This document shows, piece by piece, positions 28,783 through 39,962 of a DNA stretch of 64,000 nt. The stretch is taken from contig JAOAHM010000019.1 in the NCBI GenBank assembly GCA_026415235.1, positions 1 to 64,000 on the forward strand, given 5' to 3'. The notes beneath the pieces are model-generated. The model searched no databases and had not been told where the DNA came from. It saw only the letters and a list, made by a program, of their open reading frames with translations. Position 1 is the stretch's first letter; each line of letters starts with the position of its first letter. Made by a program: the position numbers and the translations under genes. Source of the stretch: Ignavibacteria bacterium (GTDB lineage: Bacteria; Bacteroidota; Ignavibacteria; Ch128b).

Positions 28783-29141
28783 GAACAGTCATAAAAGAAT
28801 TTTTCATTTTTAATTTTTCACCATTACTTGTTGGTTATATTGTTGTAGCAGATCGAGTAATTTTGAAGAGCATTTTTTTTGGATGGGTGGTTGTGCTTAT
28901 TAATTTTATTATTGGTCTTATTGCTTTTAATCTTTCGAAAAATCAAGACAATAAAAATTTCTTGAAAATTTATTTTGGTGGGATGATACTAAGATTAATT
29001 ATTTTACTCATAATAATTTTTGGTACCTTAAAATTCATTGGAATAAATCCCATAAGTTTTTTATTTTCGCTATTCATTTTCTATATAATAAATCAGATCA
29101 TCGAGCTAAGACATATAACTAAATCATTGACTAAGAGATGA
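28779..29141 (+). CDS. ATP synthase-associated membrane protein (AtpI-like)
   Basis: Four predicted TM, ATGA overlaps both sides, operon position. Confidence 0.55.
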   Translation: MRTVIKEFFIFNFSPLLVGYIVVADRVILKSIFFGWVVVLINFIIGLIAFNLSKNQDNKNFLKIYFGGMILRLIILLIIIFGTLKFIGINPISFLFSLFIFYIINQIIELRHITKSLTKR

Positions 29142-29986
29142 TAGATTCAACAAAAATAGTTGCTGATACTTTACATAATACAGAAAGCTCAAGTGGAAGT
29201 TGGATAATTGAGCATATTGTAGATAGTAATGTTTTAGATTTTGAACCATTTGGTGTAATTCACTTGCCAACTTTTCAGTTGAATTTATTTGGAATCACAT
29301 TACATGTTGAAATAACAAAACATGTAGTTTTTCTCTGGCTTGCTGCATTTATTGTCGGTTCACTTTTGATATATACTGCTCGAAGTTATAAAAAAAGTTT
29401 TATTCCTCGTGGTGTTGCAAATCTTGTTGAAATGATTATTCAATTTATTAAAGATGAGATTGTAACTCCTACTATTGGAGAAAAATATGTCCCGTCGTTC
29501 CTTCCATTTCTTGGAACGGTTTTCTTTTTCATTCTAACTTGTAATTTACTTGGATTACTTCCATACGGAGCAACGGCAACATCGAATATTTCTGTTACCG
29601 CTTCTCTTGCTCTTCTTAGCTTTATTATGATTCAATTTGCTGGAATGAAGAAGAATGGTGTGATTGGATATTTCAAAGGATTGATACCACATGGAGTACC
29701 AGTTTTTCTATTGCCAATTATGTTTGTTGTTGAAGTCTTGGGATTGTTTACAAAACCATTCGCTTTGATGATTCGTCTTTTTGCAAACATGACAGCAGGA
29801 CATGTCGTAATTCTTGCATTGATTGGTTTGATTTTTATTCTCAAAACACCTTTTATTTCACCCGTTTCAATTTTATTTGCGTTATTTATTTACTTGCTTG
29901 AATTGTTGGTTGCATTAATTCAAGCTTATATTTTCACAATGTTATCATCATTATTCATTGGAATGGCAATTCATCAAGAACATTAA
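29138..29986 (+). CDS. atpB: F0F1 ATP synthase subunit a
   Basis: ALMIRLFANMTAGH, LELLVALIQAYIFTMLSSLFIGMA. Confidence 0.97.
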   Translation: MIDSTKIVADTLHNTESSSGSWIIEHIVDSNVLDFEPFGVIHLPTFQLNLFGITLHVEITKHVVFLWLAAFIVGSLLIYTARSYKKSFIPRGVANLVEMIIQFIKDEIVTPTIGEKYVPSFLPFLGTVFFFILTCNLLGLLPYGATATSNISVTASLALLSFIMIQFAGMKKNGVIGYFKGLIPHGVPVFLLPIMFVVEVLGLFTKPFALMIRLFANMTAGHVVILALIGLIFILKTPFISPVSILFALFIYLLELLVALIQAYIFTMLSSLFIGMAIHQEH

Positions 29987-30008
29987 AACAAAAAACGGAG
30001 GATAAAAT

Positions 30009-30236
30009 ATGGATCCATTATTATTTGCATATTTAGCAGCAGGTTTTGGTGCTGCATTAACAGTTATTGGTGCTGGTTTTGGTATTGGTAAACTTGCAAG
30101 TGCAGCAATGGAAGCCAGCAGCCGTCAACCAGAAGCACTTGGAGATATCAGAACTTCAATGATTATTGCTGCTGCATTGATTGAAGGTGTTTCTCTATTT
30201 GCTTTGGTTATTTGTATTCTTTTAGCCCTTAAATAA
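30009..30236 (+). CDS. atpE: F0F1 ATP synthase subunit c
   Basis: [23 protein letters not shown]...[20 protein letters not shown]. Confidence 0.98.
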   Translation: MDPLLFAYLAAGFGAALTVIGAGFGIGKLASAAMEASSRQPEALGDIRTSMIIAAALIEGVSLFALVICILLALK

Positions 30237-30250
30237 GAAGGAAATTAAAA

Positions 30251-30799
30251 ATGTCTTTTAATTTTGGGTTGATTAATTTTCTCCTGCTCTATGGCGGTGG
30301 AGCAAAAGGTGGTTTACTTGATGTTAATCCTGGTTTAATCTTTTGGACCATCGTCACTTTTATAATCTTATTAATTATTCTTAAGAAAACTGCTTGGCAA
30401 CCAATTCTAACAGCATTGAAAGAAAGAGAAGAAAGTATTCGCTCGGCTCTTGAGAAAGCTGAACGAGCACGCAAAGAAGCAGATGAGATATTCGAAAAGA
30501 ATCAAAAAAGTTTAGCTGAAGCCGAAGAGCAGGTTAGAAAAATTATCAACGAAGGAAAAGAATACGCAAATAAGCTTAGAAATGAAATAATATCTCGAGC
30601 TAATGAAGAAGCTCAAAAAATGATAGATAACGCTAAACAAGAAATCGAGACTAAAAAACAGGAAGCGTTACTTGAATTGAAAGAGATTGTTGCAGATTTA
30701 TCCATTCAAGCTGCTGAGAAGATATTGGAAGAGTCATTAGACAGAGAAAAGCATAAAAAATTAATTGAGAAGTTAATTCAAAATTTACCGAAAGGTTAA
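30251..30799 (+). CDS. atpF: F0F1 ATP synthase subunit b
   Basis: TM then [30 protein letters not shown] coiled coil. Confidence 0.96.
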   Translation: MSFNFGLINFLLLYGGGAKGGLLDVNPGLIFWTIVTFIILLIILKKTAWQPILTALKEREESIRSALEKAERARKEADEIFEKNQKSLAEAEEQVRKIINEGKEYANKLRNEIISRANEEAQKMIDNAKQEIETKKQEALLELKEIVADLSIQAAEKILEESLDREKHKKLIEKLIQNLPKG

Positions 30800-30800
30800 T

Positions 30801-31355
30801 ATGCTTTACACTAAAGTAACAAATCGATACGCCAAAGCAATTTTGGATTTATCTATTAATGAGAACAGGTTGGATGAGGTAAATAAAGATTTGGAGTTCG
30901 TTCTTAACACAATCTCTTCAATTCGAGAATTATCTCTTTTGCTTAAAAGTCCAATTGTGAAGAGGGATAAGAAGAGAAAAATTATTCATAATGTTTTCGA
31001 AGGGAAAGTTTCAGATTTGACTTTGAGATTTTGTGAATTGGTAATTACACGACAAAGAGCTGATTTGCTTCCTGAAATCATTAAAAGATTTTTTGAGCTT
31101 CGAGATGAATATTTTAACATAAAAACTGTTTCAGTTCAATCTGCAGTTGAACTCGAAGAAACGCACATTAATCAACTGATAAATATTCTTGAAAAACAAT
31201 TGAATAAAAAAGTACGACTTTCATTTAAGGTCGAACCCAAATTAATTGGTGGATTTATTGTTCAAATTGATGATACTGTAATTGATGCATCAATCAAACA
31301 TCAACTTGAACTTTTAAGGAAAAAATTTTTATACGGAACTGAAAAATTGAATTAG
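30801..31355 (+). CDS. atpH: F0F1 ATP synthase subunit delta
   Basis: VTNRYAKAILDLS, LIGGFIVQIDDTVIDASIKHQLELLRK. Confidence 0.96.
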   Translation: MLYTKVTNRYAKAILDLSINENRLDEVNKDLEFVLNTISSIRELSLLLKSPIVKRDKKRKIIHNVFEGKVSDLTLRFCELVITRQRADLLPEIIKRFFELRDEYFNIKTVSVQSAVELEETHINQLINILEKQLNKKVRLSFKVEPKLIGGFIVQIDDTVIDASIKHQLELLRKKFLYGTEKLN

Positions 31356-31376
31356 AAACAAAAGAGGTAAAACGCA

Positions 31377-32927
31377 ATGGCAGATGTAAGACCTGATGAA
31401 GTTTCTGCAATTCTTCGCAAAGAGCTTGCTGGATTTGAATCTGAAGTTGATACTTATGATGTAGGTACAGTTTTAGAAGTTGGAGATGGTATTGCTCGAA
31501 TTTATGGGCTTACTAAGGTTATGGCAAGCGAATTAGTTGAGTTTCCTAATGGTGTTTTTGGAATGGTATTGAACTTAGAAGAGGATAATGTTGGTGCAAT
31601 TCTCTTCGGTGACGATACACAGATTAAAGAAGGTGATATCGTAAAACGAACAAAGAGAGTTGCCTCAATTCCAGTTGGTGAAGAATTATTGGGAAGAGTT
31701 GTAAATCCATTGTGTCAACCATTAGATGGAAAAGGACCAATAACGACAAATCAATATCTTCCTATTGAACGAAAAGCTTTAGGTGTGATTTATAGACAAC
31801 CAGTTAAGGAACCACTTCAAACTGGTTTGAAAGCAATTGATGGAATGATTCCAATTGGAAGAGGCCAGAGAGAATTAATTATTGGTGACCGTCAAACTGG
31901 AAAAACTGCCATTGCTATTGATACAATAATTAACCAGAAATGGACTCATACTGAAGAAGCAAAGAAATATGGTGTTAAACCAGTTTATTGTATATATGTA
32001 GCAATTGGTCAAAAAGGTTCTTCAGTTGCACAAGTTGTTGCAAAGCTCGAAGAAGAAGGTGCAATGGATTATACAACAGTAATTCTTGCAAGTGCAAGTG
32101 ATCCGGCACCAATGCAATTTATCGCTCCATATTCAGGTGCAACGCTTGGTGAATTTTTCAGAGATAATGGTAAACACGCTCTTGTTATTTATGACGATTT
32201 ATCAAAACATGCTCAAGCATATCGTCAAGTTTCATTGTTATTGAGAAGACCACCAGGAAGAGAAGCTTATCCTGGAGATATTTTCTACCTTCACAGCCGC
32301 TTACTCGAAAGAGCATCAAAACTTAGCGATGAACTTGGTGGTGGAAGTTTAACAGCCCTTCCAATTATTGAAACTCAAGCAGGTGATGTTTCAGCTTACA
32401 TTCCAACAAATGTAATTTCGATTACTGATGGACAAATTTATCTTGAACCAAATCTATTTAATGCTGGTGTTCGACCTGCAATTAATGTTGGAATTTCAGT
32501 TTCAAGAGTTGGTGGTAATGCCCAAATTAAAGCAATGAAAAAAGTTGCTGGAAGATTGAGATTGGATTTGGCACAATACCGTGAACTTGAAGCGTTCGCA
32601 AAATTTGGTTCTGACCTTGACCAAGCAACACAAAAACAATTGCGACGAGGACAAAGACTTGTTGAGCTTCTAAAACAAGACCAATACAAACCAATGCCAG
32701 TTGAAAAACAGGTTGTATCTATCTTCTACGGTACTTCAGGATATCTTGATCAAATACCAGTTCAAGATGTTAGAAGATTCGAACAAGAAATTCTTGAGTA
32801 TATCGAATTAAAACATAAAGATATCTTATTGGAAATATTAGAGACTAAAGACCTGTCAGATAAATTAATCGAAAGATTAAAACAAATTGGTGATGAATTT
32901 CTTAAAACATTTAAGAAAAGTAGCTAA
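31377..32927 (+). CDS. atpA: F0F1 ATP synthase subunit alpha
   Basis: [18 protein letters not shown], full-length alpha. Confidence 0.99.
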   Translation: MADVRPDEVSAILRKELAGFESEVDTYDVGTVLEVGDGIARIYGLTKVMASELVEFPNGVFGMVLNLEEDNVGAILFGDDTQIKEGDIVKRTKRVASIPVGEELLGRVVNPLCQPLDGKGPITTNQYLPIERKALGVIYRQPVKEPLQTGLKAIDGMIPIGRGQRELIIGDRQTGKTAIAIDTIINQKWTHTEEAKKYGVKPVYCIYVAIGQKGSSVAQVVAKLEEEGAMDYTTVILASASDPAPMQFIAPYSGATLGEFFRDNGKHALVIYDDLSKHAQAYRQVSLLLRRPPGREAYPGDIFYLHSRLLERASKLSDELGGGSLTALPIIETQAGDVSAYIPTNVISITDGQIYLEPNLFNAGVRPAINVGISVSRVGGNAQIKAMKKVAGRLRLDLAQYRELEAFAKFGSDLDQATQKQLRRGQRLVELLKQDQYKPMPVEKQVVSIFYGTSGYLDQIPVQDVRRFEQEILEYIELKHKDILLEILETKDLSDKLIERLKQIGDEFLKTFKKSS

Positions 32928-33823
32928 TGGCAACACTAAGAGAAATTAGACGAAGAATAGTCGGAATAAAAAGCACGCAGCAAATTACAAAAGCAATGAA
33001 AATGGTTGCTGCTGCAAGATTAAGAAGAGCGCAAGATGCAATCTTTAAATTTCGTCCTTATGCTAATACAATCACTCATCTTTTGGACAATTTGATTTCT
33101 AATATTTCTGAATTGAATAATCCTCTTATACAAGTTAGAGAAGTCAATAAAATTACTTTGGTTGTTGTTACATCTGATAGAGGATTGTGTGGTTCTTTTA
33201 ATTCAAACCTCTTACGATTTACCGAAGAATATATCAAAACTGAATTAAAGAATTACTATCAAAGTAACAATCTTGAAATAGTTTGTATTGGTAAGAAAGG
33301 GCACGATTATTTAAGTCGAAGGAAATATCCCGTAATTGAAAGTTACTTGAATGTTTTTTCGAATTTGAATTATGAAAAATCAAGTGAAATTATTTCTAAG
33401 TTAACTAATAACTACCTTGATAAGAAAACAGATAAAGTTATTTTCATTTATAATGAGTTTCGATCAGTAATAAGTCAAGTAGTTAAAACAGTTCAAATTC
33501 TTCCAATTCAAGTTGAAAAGAAAGAAGAAACAAAAATTTCTGGTCTCAAACCAATAATTGAATTCATATACGAACCTGAAAAAGAGAGAATTTTAAGTAC
33601 TCTATTACCAAAATATTTAGATGTTCAGATGTGGCGAATATTACTTGAATCAAATGCATCAGAACAAGGTGCGAGAATGACTGCAATGGATAACGCCACG
33701 GAAAATGCAAAAGAATTACTTAAAGTTCTTAGCCTTTCTTACAACAAAGCGCGTCAGGCAGCAATTACGAAAGAATTACTCGAAATTGTTGCTGGTGCCG
33801 ACGCAATGAAAGAACAGGGGTAA
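32927..33823 (+). CDS. atpG: F0F1 ATP synthase subunit gamma
   Basis: [54 protein letters not shown]. Confidence 0.98.
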   Translation: MATLREIRRRIVGIKSTQQITKAMKMVAAARLRRAQDAIFKFRPYANTITHLLDNLISNISELNNPLIQVREVNKITLVVVTSDRGLCGSFNSNLLRFTEEYIKTELKNYYQSNNLEIVCIGKKGHDYLSRRKYPVIESYLNVFSNLNYEKSSEIISKLTNNYLDKKTDKVIFIYNEFRSVISQVVKTVQILPIQVEKKEETKISGLKPIIEFIYEPEKERILSTLLPKYLDVQMWRILLESNASEQGARMTAMDNATENAKELLKVLSLSYNKARQAAITKELLEIVAGADAMKEQG

Positions 33824-33885
33824 TGCCCAAATTATTATTTTTTAAATCTATTCCGTAATTTTGTAAGCTTTAATCAATAATAATT

Positions 33886-35211
33886 ATGTTCGAAGAATTA
33901 ACTCTAAAATTAGAAACGGCTTTCAAGAAAATCCGTGGTCAAGGCAAACTAACGGAGAAGAACATTTCAGATGCATTACGAGAAGTACGCCGAATTTTGA
34001 TAGATGCTGATGTTAATTACAAAGTCGCAAAAGATTTCATTGAAAAAGTCGAGAAAAAATCCCTTGGCAAAGAAGTAATTGCATCAATTACTCCTGGGCA
34101 ATTAATTATCAAAATTATTAATGATGAATTAATTGAACTTTTAGGTGGAGTTACCTCACCTCTTGTTTTAGCAAATGTTCCGCCATCAATTTATTTATTA
34201 GCAGGATTGCAAGGTTCAGGTAAAACAACCTTTGCAGCAAAATTAGCAAACTATCTTAAGAAAGCAGGACAAAAACCTCTTCTTGTTGCCTGTGATATTT
34301 ATAGACCTGCAGCGGTTGAACAATTAAAACAGCTTGGAAAACAAATTGATATAGATGTTTTTCATATTGATAGTAATCCTGTAGATATTGCTTTACAGTC
34401 ACTTAAATATGCAAAAGAAAATAATTACAATGCTATTGTAATTGATACTGCAGGACGACTTCACATTGATGAACAGATGATGGAAGAAATTGCGAAGATA
34501 AAAGAAACGGTCAAACCCACTGAAACTTATTTTATTGTTGACTCAATGACTGGTCAAGATGCTGTTAATACTGCAAAAGCTTTTCATGATAGAATAAGTT
34601 ATGACGGAATTGTTTTAACAAAACTTGACGGTGATACAAGAGGTGGATGTGCTCTTTCAATTAGAGCTGTGGTCAATAAACCAATAAAATTTGTTAGTGT
34701 TGGCGAAAAATTAGACTCCATTGAAGTATTTCATCCCGATCGAATGGCTTCGAGAATATTAGGAAAGGGTGATATTGTTACTCTTGTTGAAAAAGCTCAG
34801 AGTGCTTTTGAAGAAAAAGAAGCAGAAAAATTAGAAGAAAAACTAAGAGCTAATAAATTTGATTTTGAAGATTTTCTTTCTCAACTAAAAATAATTAAAC
34901 GTCTCGGTTCTGTTTCACAACTGCTTTCTATGATACCTGGACTATCGAGTATTCAAAAAAATGTTCAAGTTGATGAAAAAGTTTTTATTAAGGTAGAAGC
35001 AATCATCAACTCAATGACTAAGGAAGAAAGAAGAAATCCAAAGATACTTAACGCAAGTCGAAAAAGAAGAATTGCTCGAGGAAGTGGAACAAGTATTCAG
35101 GAAGTGAACAAGTTGGTAAAACAATTTGAAGAAATGCAAAAGATGATAAAAAAGCTTAACAGTATGGATTTTAATAAAGCATTTCGTAATTTTAATTTGA
35201 AACTAAACTAA
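33886..35211 (+). CDS. ffh: Signal recognition particle protein
   Basis: GLQGSGKTTFAAKLA, DTAGRLHID, M domain. Confidence 0.98.
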   Translation: MFEELTLKLETAFKKIRGQGKLTEKNISDALREVRRILIDADVNYKVAKDFIEKVEKKSLGKEVIASITPGQLIIKIINDELIELLGGVTSPLVLANVPPSIYLLAGLQGSGKTTFAAKLANYLKKAGQKPLLVACDIYRPAAVEQLKQLGKQIDIDVFHIDSNPVDIALQSLKYAKENNYNAIVIDTAGRLHIDEQMMEEIAKIKETVKPTETYFIVDSMTGQDAVNTAKAFHDRISYDGIVLTKLDGDTRGGCALSIRAVVNKPIKFVSVGEKLDSIEVFHPDRMASRILGKGDIVTLVEKAQSAFEEKEAEKLEEKLRANKFDFEDFLSQLKIIKRLGSVSQLLSMIPGLSSIQKNVQVDEKVFIKVEAIINSMTKEERRNPKILNASRKRRIARGSGTSIQEVNKLVKQFEEMQKMIKKLNSMDFNKAFRNFNLKLN

Positions 35212-35232
35212 GAATCATATGGAGGAATAACT

Positions 35233-35640
35233 TTGGCAGTAAAGTTAAGATTGCAAAGATTAGGTAAAAAGAAACAACCTTTTTATAGAATTGTCGCAGC
35301 AGATTCACGTTCACCTCGTGATGGTAGATTTATTGAAGTTGTAGGAACATACAATCCTCGACAAAATCCCCCAGAAGTAGTTATTAAAGAAGATAAAGCA
35401 ATAAAATGGCTCAAGAATGGAGCTCAACCAACTGATACAGTACGAAGTCTCTTAAGAAGAGAAGGTATCTTATTAAAATATCATTTGATGAGAAAGAAGG
35501 TTGAGCCAGAAAAAATTGAAGCAGCATTACAGGAATTCAAAGAAAAACAAAAGGAAAAGCTTCAAAAATTAATAGAGAAGCCAAAACAGAAGAAAAAGAA
35601 AGGTGCCTCAGAAGGAAAAGGTGCAGCTTCTGAAGGTTGA
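35233..35640 (+). CDS. rpsP: 30S ribosomal protein S16 (TTG start)
   Basis: [40 protein letters not shown]. Confidence 0.98.
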   Translation: MAVKLRLQRLGKKKQPFYRIVAADSRSPRDGRFIEVVGTYNPRQNPPEVVIKEDKAIKWLKNGAQPTDTVRSLLRREGILLKYHLMRKKVEPEKIEAALQEFKEKQKEKLQKLIEKPKQKKKKGASEGKGAASEG

Positions 35641-35709
35641 TGGCGGAAGCTAAATTTAGAGCCTCTGCCTGTTAAATACTCTTGCACCCCAATATGGAGG
35701 GACATACTG

Positions 35710-35946
35710 ATGAAAGAATTCGTCGAAATGATGGCGAAACACCTCGTTGATAAGCCAGATGGGGTACAGGTCGAGGAGAAAGAAGTAACTGAAAATAAGA
35801 TTGTTCTTACCCTTAAAGTCGCAAAAGAAGATATTGGAAAAGTTATCGGGAAGCAGGGTAAGACGGCTCAGGCAATGAGGGTGCTTTTAACTGCAGTTGC
35901 TGCTAAAGACGGCAAAAGAGCAATTCTTGAAATTGCTGATAAATAA
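35710..35946 (+). CDS. khpA: KH domain RNA-binding protein
   Basis: KHLVDKPDGVQVEEKE...IGKVIGKQGKTAQAMRVLLTAVA. Confidence 0.93.
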   Translation: MKEFVEMMAKHLVDKPDGVQVEEKEVTENKIVLTLKVAKEDIGKVIGKQGKTAQAMRVLLTAVAAKDGKRAILEIADK

Positions 35947-35957
35947 TTTTTTATTTA

Positions 35958-36473
35958 ATGATTTTAATCGGTAAGATTGTTGGTCCTCATGGCATTAAGG
36001 GGACATTAAAGGTAAAACCTTTTACAGATTTTCTGGAAAGGTTTGAAAAAAATAATATTGTAAAAATTAGATTTGAAAATTCGCTCTTTGAATTTTTGAT
36101 TGAAGAATCTTTTTTGCATAAAAATTTTATTTGCTTGAAATTGAAGGGAATAGAAGACATTAATCAAGCATTGAAATTTAGAAATTGTGATATTGTCATA
36201 AGTGAAGATGAATTAAAACAACTTGATGATAATGAATTCTATATTCATGATTTGATTGGACTGAAAGTATTGGGTGAAAGTAACGAAGAAATAGGTGTAA
36301 TTACTGATGTAATTTCACTTGCCTCGAATGATATATATGAAATTGAATTGTCGAATAAGAAAAAAGTTTTCTATCCAGCGGTTAAAGAGTATATCGAAGA
36401 AATAAATATCGAGAAGGGAATAATCAAGATTAAAAACTACGAAGATTTTTTTGAAAGCAATGATGCGATTTGA
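35958..36473 (+). CDS. rimM: Ribosome maturation factor RimM
   Basis: GKIVGPHGIKGTLKVKPFTD, PRC barrel region. Confidence 0.94.
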   Translation: MILIGKIVGPHGIKGTLKVKPFTDFLERFEKNNIVKIRFENSLFEFLIEESFLHKNFICLKLKGIEDINQALKFRNCDIVISEDELKQLDDNEFYIHDLIGLKVLGESNEEIGVITDVISLASNDIYEIELSNKKKVFYPAVKEYIEEINIEKGIIKIKNYEDFFESNDAI

Positions 36474-37113
36474 TTTAATATCTGCAGTTCCTGAAATACT
36501 TGAAAGTCCAATTAGTTACAGTATAATTAAGAGAGCAAGAGAGAAAGGCATAGTGGAAATTTATCTTCACAATTTACATGATTATGGTGATGGTAATTAT
36601 AAGCAAATAGATGATAAGCCTTATGGTGGTGGTAGTGGAATGGTTCTTAAACCAGAACCAATTTATCGTTGTGTAAAAAAATTACAGAGTGAACGAGATT
36701 ATGACGAAATAATAGTAACTTCAGCAAAAGGTGAAATTTTTAATCAAAGCGAAGCAAAAAGACTATCCTTACTTAAAAATGTGATAATAATTTGTGGTCA
36801 CTACAAAGGAATTGATCAAAGAGTAATAGATATTTTTAATGCAAAAGAGATTTCAATTGGAAAATTTGTATTGAGTGGTGGAGAACTTCCAGCACTGGTA
36901 ATTGTTGATGCTGTTGTTCGATTATTACCAGGAGCTTTGGGAGATAGTGAGTCAGCTTTAACAGATTCATTTATTGAAGATGATTATATTGAACCACCAA
37001 TTTATACTCGACCACAAGAGTTTTTAGGATTAAGAGTCCCTGATGTTTTGCTTTCAGGTGACCATAAGAAGATAAAAGAATGGAAAGAAAGTTATTCAAA
37101 GAAAGTTGAATAA
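36460..37113 (+). CDS. trmD: tRNA (guanine-N1)-methyltransferase (track start 36451 is TTG)
   Basis: [44 protein letters not shown]. Confidence 0.97.
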   Translation: MMRFDLISAVPEILESPISYSIIKRAREKGIVEIYLHNLHDYGDGNYKQIDDKPYGGGSGMVLKPEPIYRCVKKLQSERDYDEIIVTSAKGEIFNQSEAKRLSLLKNVIIICGHYKGIDQRVIDIFNAKEISIGKFVLSGGELPALVIVDAVVRLLPGALGDSESALTDSFIEDDYIEPPIYTRPQEFLGLRVPDVLLSGDHKKIKEWKESYSKKVE

Positions 37114-37133
37114 AATTTAATGGAGATGATAAA

Positions 37134-37472
37134 ATGAATAAACTGGATCAAGTTAAAAAGATGCAGGTTCGAACAGACCTACCAAAGTTCAAACCGGGAG
37201 ATAGAATTAATGTTCACTTCCGAGTTATTGAAGGAGACAAAGAAAGAATTCAACAATTTGAAGGAGATGTAATCTCTATCAGAGGAAGTGGAGTTGATCA
37301 AACATTTACTGTTAGAAAAATTTCTGATGGAGTTGGAGTAGAAAGAATCTTTCCAATGCATTCACCGAGAATTGCGAAAATTGAAATAGTTCGAGAAGGA
37401 AAAGTAAGAAGAGCAAAACTTTATTACTTAAGAAAACTTTCTGGAAAAGCAGCAAAAATTAAGAGTAAGTAA
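37134..37472 (+). CDS. rplS: 50S ribosomal protein L19
   Basis: [35 protein letters not shown]. Confidence 0.98.
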   Translation: MNKLDQVKKMQVRTDLPKFKPGDRINVHFRVIEGDKERIQQFEGDVISIRGSGVDQTFTVRKISDGVGVERIFPMHSPRIAKIEIVREGKVRRAKLYYLRKLSGKAAKIKSK

Positions 37473-37495
37473 AGTTTAAATTTTATATGAAAAAT

Positions 37496-37524
37496 AAAAA
37501 GGCTGTCAGATGACAGCCTTTTTT
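37496..37524. terminator. Bidirectional intrinsic terminator between rplS and minus-strand PGDH
   Basis: AAAAAGGCTGTCA-ga-TGACAGCCTTTTTT. Confidence 0.93.
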
Positions 37525-37543
37525 ATTTAAGATAAATTAAAAA

Positions 37544-38728
37544 TTAAATTGCTACATGAGAGACACTAAGCACATTTTCGTTGCTTGAAATTTGATTAAG
37601 CAATTCTTGTGGCAAAGGATCTTTAAGTTTCATTGTGCAGCACGCAACAATACCACCTTCAAAAATTACATTTTCAATTTCTTCAATATTAATATTAGCT
37701 TCTCGAATTATGTTGAGTACTGAAGCGAGGACACCTGGCTTATCATAATGTTTAACTACAAGTTGATATTTAGCATCAGTAATTCTTGCTCTGTTCACCC
37801 AGTGAGCAATTACTCCACTTGTTAAATAGTCTTTGATTATTCGCACGGTTTCTTCTGCAACGGCGTTTTGTGCTTGCTCTGTTGAAGCACCTATGTGATG
37901 AGTTACATATATGTTTGGATTAGATTGAAGTTTAGATGAAACAATGCCTGATTTTGCTTCGGGTTCATCCTTGAAAACATCAAGGGCAGCTCTTATTTTT
38001 TTATTTTCAACTGCCCACAACAGAGCATCTTCATCAACAATTTCAGCGCGAGATGTATTTATGAACAGCGCACCATCTTTCATGTAACTGAACATTTTTT
38101 GATCGAATAGATTTCTTGTTTGATCAGTAAGTGGTAAATGAACAGAGACTACATCGCAAAGTGGGAGTAGTTGATCCATTTCTGAAAAATCTTTAATGGC
38201 AACTCCTTCAATTCTTGAGATATCTTTACCATAAACATTCATTCCCAGTGCTAATGCTCTTTTAGCAACTTCTTTTCCAATATTTCCTACTCCAATAACA
38301 CCAAGCGTTCTACCGTAAAGTCCCTGTGCTTTTGAGTATTTATCTTTATTCCAAATACCATTTCTAAAATCAATCACATTATCAGGAATCCATCTATCTA
38401 ATGCAATCATTAATCCAATTGTTAACTCAGCTACGGCAATTGCATTTTTACCTGGACAATTACTAACATAAACTCCTTTACGATTTGCAGCAGCAATTGC
38501 GATGTTATTAACACCTGCACCAGCCCTTACGATTAAAGATAGATTTTTACTTTCATAAATTGTCTTCTCATTGACAACTGTTGAACGAACAACCAGTATA
38601 TCAACTTCTTTTGCAGCTTCGGGTAAATCATTTTCACCGAGTTTTGGATTGTAAATCACTTCAAGACCTAATGCTTTTAGGTCTTCGATATATTTTTCAG
38701 GAAATTTATCAGCAATAAGTACTTTCAT
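37544..38728 (-). CDS. Phosphoglycerate dehydrogenase family protein with C-terminal ACT domain (short form)
   Basis: GVIGVGNIGKEVAKRA, NTSRAEIVDEDAL, HHIGASTEQAQ; 394 aa. Confidence 0.92.
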   Translation of the reverse strand: MKVLIADKFPEKYIEDLKALGLEVIYNPKLGENDLPEAAKEVDILVVRSTVVNEKTIYESKNLSLIVRAGAGVNNIAIAAANRKGVYVSNCPGKNAIAVAELTIGLMIALDRWIPDNVIDFRNGIWNKDKYSKAQGLYGRTLGVIGVGNIGKEVAKRALALGMNVYGKDISRIEGVAIKDFSEMDQLLPLCDVVSVHLPLTDQTRNLFDQKMFSYMKDGALFINTSRAEIVDEDALLWAVENKKIRAALDVFKDEPEAKSGIVSSKLQSNPNIYVTHHIGASTEQAQNAVAEETVRIIKDYLTSGVIAHWVNRARITDAKYQLVVKHYDKPGVLASVLNIIREANINIEEIENVIFEGGIVACCTMKLKDPLPQELLNQISSNENVLSVSHVAI

Positions 38729-38729
38729 T

Positions 38730-39953
38730 TTACCTCCCAGAGATTTTATTTATTTGATTTATTTTTTTTGTCTTGATATTGAAAAGATATAGGTAAAGTG
38801 GAATCATGGAATTCACAAATTCATAATTTCCGCGCTCTAAAGATTTAATAGCTTTCAGTTTTTTCATCCTCTGTAAGAAATTATGAAGTTTTTTCTTTTC
38901 GGAAGGAGAGAGTTTTTGTTCCAATTCTTTTTTACTAAAGGATTTCTTAGGGATTTCAACGATTTTACTTAAAATAGTTCTATAGTCTTTACTCTGAATT
39001 GCATTTAAAACTTGCACATCGATAAATCTTCTTCCAATTTCTTCAGCAGCGATAAATATTCCTTGATAAGCATCATTAATATCTACAACTTTATCTTTAT
39101 CAACCCAAAAACAACAATCACCAATTATGTGCATAATTTTGGGATAACCTGAAGAATACTCACAAATTAAATCCAAAGCGTTACTTTCGATTTCCATATC
39201 AACACTATTGAAAGCTTTTGAAAAAAATTCACTCATTTCATCTTTATTCATAGTTTCAATTTTAATAACATCAAATATTCTTTCAGTAGGGGGATGTAAA
39301 CTTACAATTTCTTTTCTTCTCTCTTCAGTTCCACACAACATTAAAGTCAGAGGTAATGGACTCGTTGAAGTTGCATTTTCATCAACGAAAGTTTTAATGA
39401 AGTGTGCGAATTCAGGATTTTTAGATATTCCATTGATTTCATCTAATATTAAAAATATCCCTTTAAAGTTTTCCTCTTTAATTTTTTCAAACAGTGTTTT
39501 AAGAAATGGCAAGAAACCTTTTGAAATATCTAAAGCATCATTTTTAAGAGCTTCAAAATTTATAGAAAGACCGAACAACTCTTGTTTGCCAATATATTTC
39601 GATAAAAAATTCTTTATCTTATCTACAACTTTTTCGTTATAAAGCTGTTCTCTTAAAATTGTCTCAACTGTTTTTTGAGCTAACCCTTCGACTGAATTTG
39701 TATTTCCAAGAAAAACATGGATACCTAATAAATGATAATTTTTTTCTGCTAAGGTTTTTGAATAATTAGCTAGTGAACTTTTCCCAATACCATACTCTCC
39801 AGTCAAAAAAAGAACCTGCATCTTCCCTAAGGAACTTTGAACAAAAGATTTTTCAATTCTTGATAATTCATCTTTCCTGCCTGTAAATAACTCAACTGGA
39901 ACTGGTTGACCTGGATAGAAAGGACTTCTACCTTTATTTTGAAAATCTAACAT
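38730..39953 (-). CDS. AAA/STAND-like ATP-binding protein (ORC1/Cdc6-type fold)
   Basis: Walker A LTGEYGIGKSSLAN, Walker B IFLILDEING, N-term PFYPGQPVPVELFTGRKDEL. Confidence 0.75.
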   Translation of the reverse strand: MLDFQNKGRSPFYPGQPVPVELFTGRKDELSRIEKSFVQSSLGKMQVLFLTGEYGIGKSSLANYSKTLAEKNYHLLGIHVFLGNTNSVEGLAQKTVETILREQLYNEKVVDKIKNFLSKYIGKQELFGLSINFEALKNDALDISKGFLPFLKTLFEKIKEENFKGIFLILDEINGISKNPEFAHFIKTFVDENATSTSPLPLTLMLCGTEERRKEIVSLHPPTERIFDVIKIETMNKDEMSEFFSKAFNSVDMEIESNALDLICEYSSGYPKIMHIIGDCCFWVDKDKVVDINDAYQGIFIAAEEIGRRFIDVQVLNAIQSKDYRTILSKIVEIPKKSFSKKELEQKLSPSEKKKLHNFLQRMKKLKAIKSLERGNYEFVNSMIPLYLYLFNIKTKKINQINKISGR

Positions 39954-39962
39954 AGTTTTATC

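Noticed and set aside
39208-39642. 144-aa plus-strand ORF opposite the STAND-like ATPase
   Set aside because: Antisense to a gene with intact Walker motifs; biased Ser/Phe/Ile composition typical of shadow ORFs
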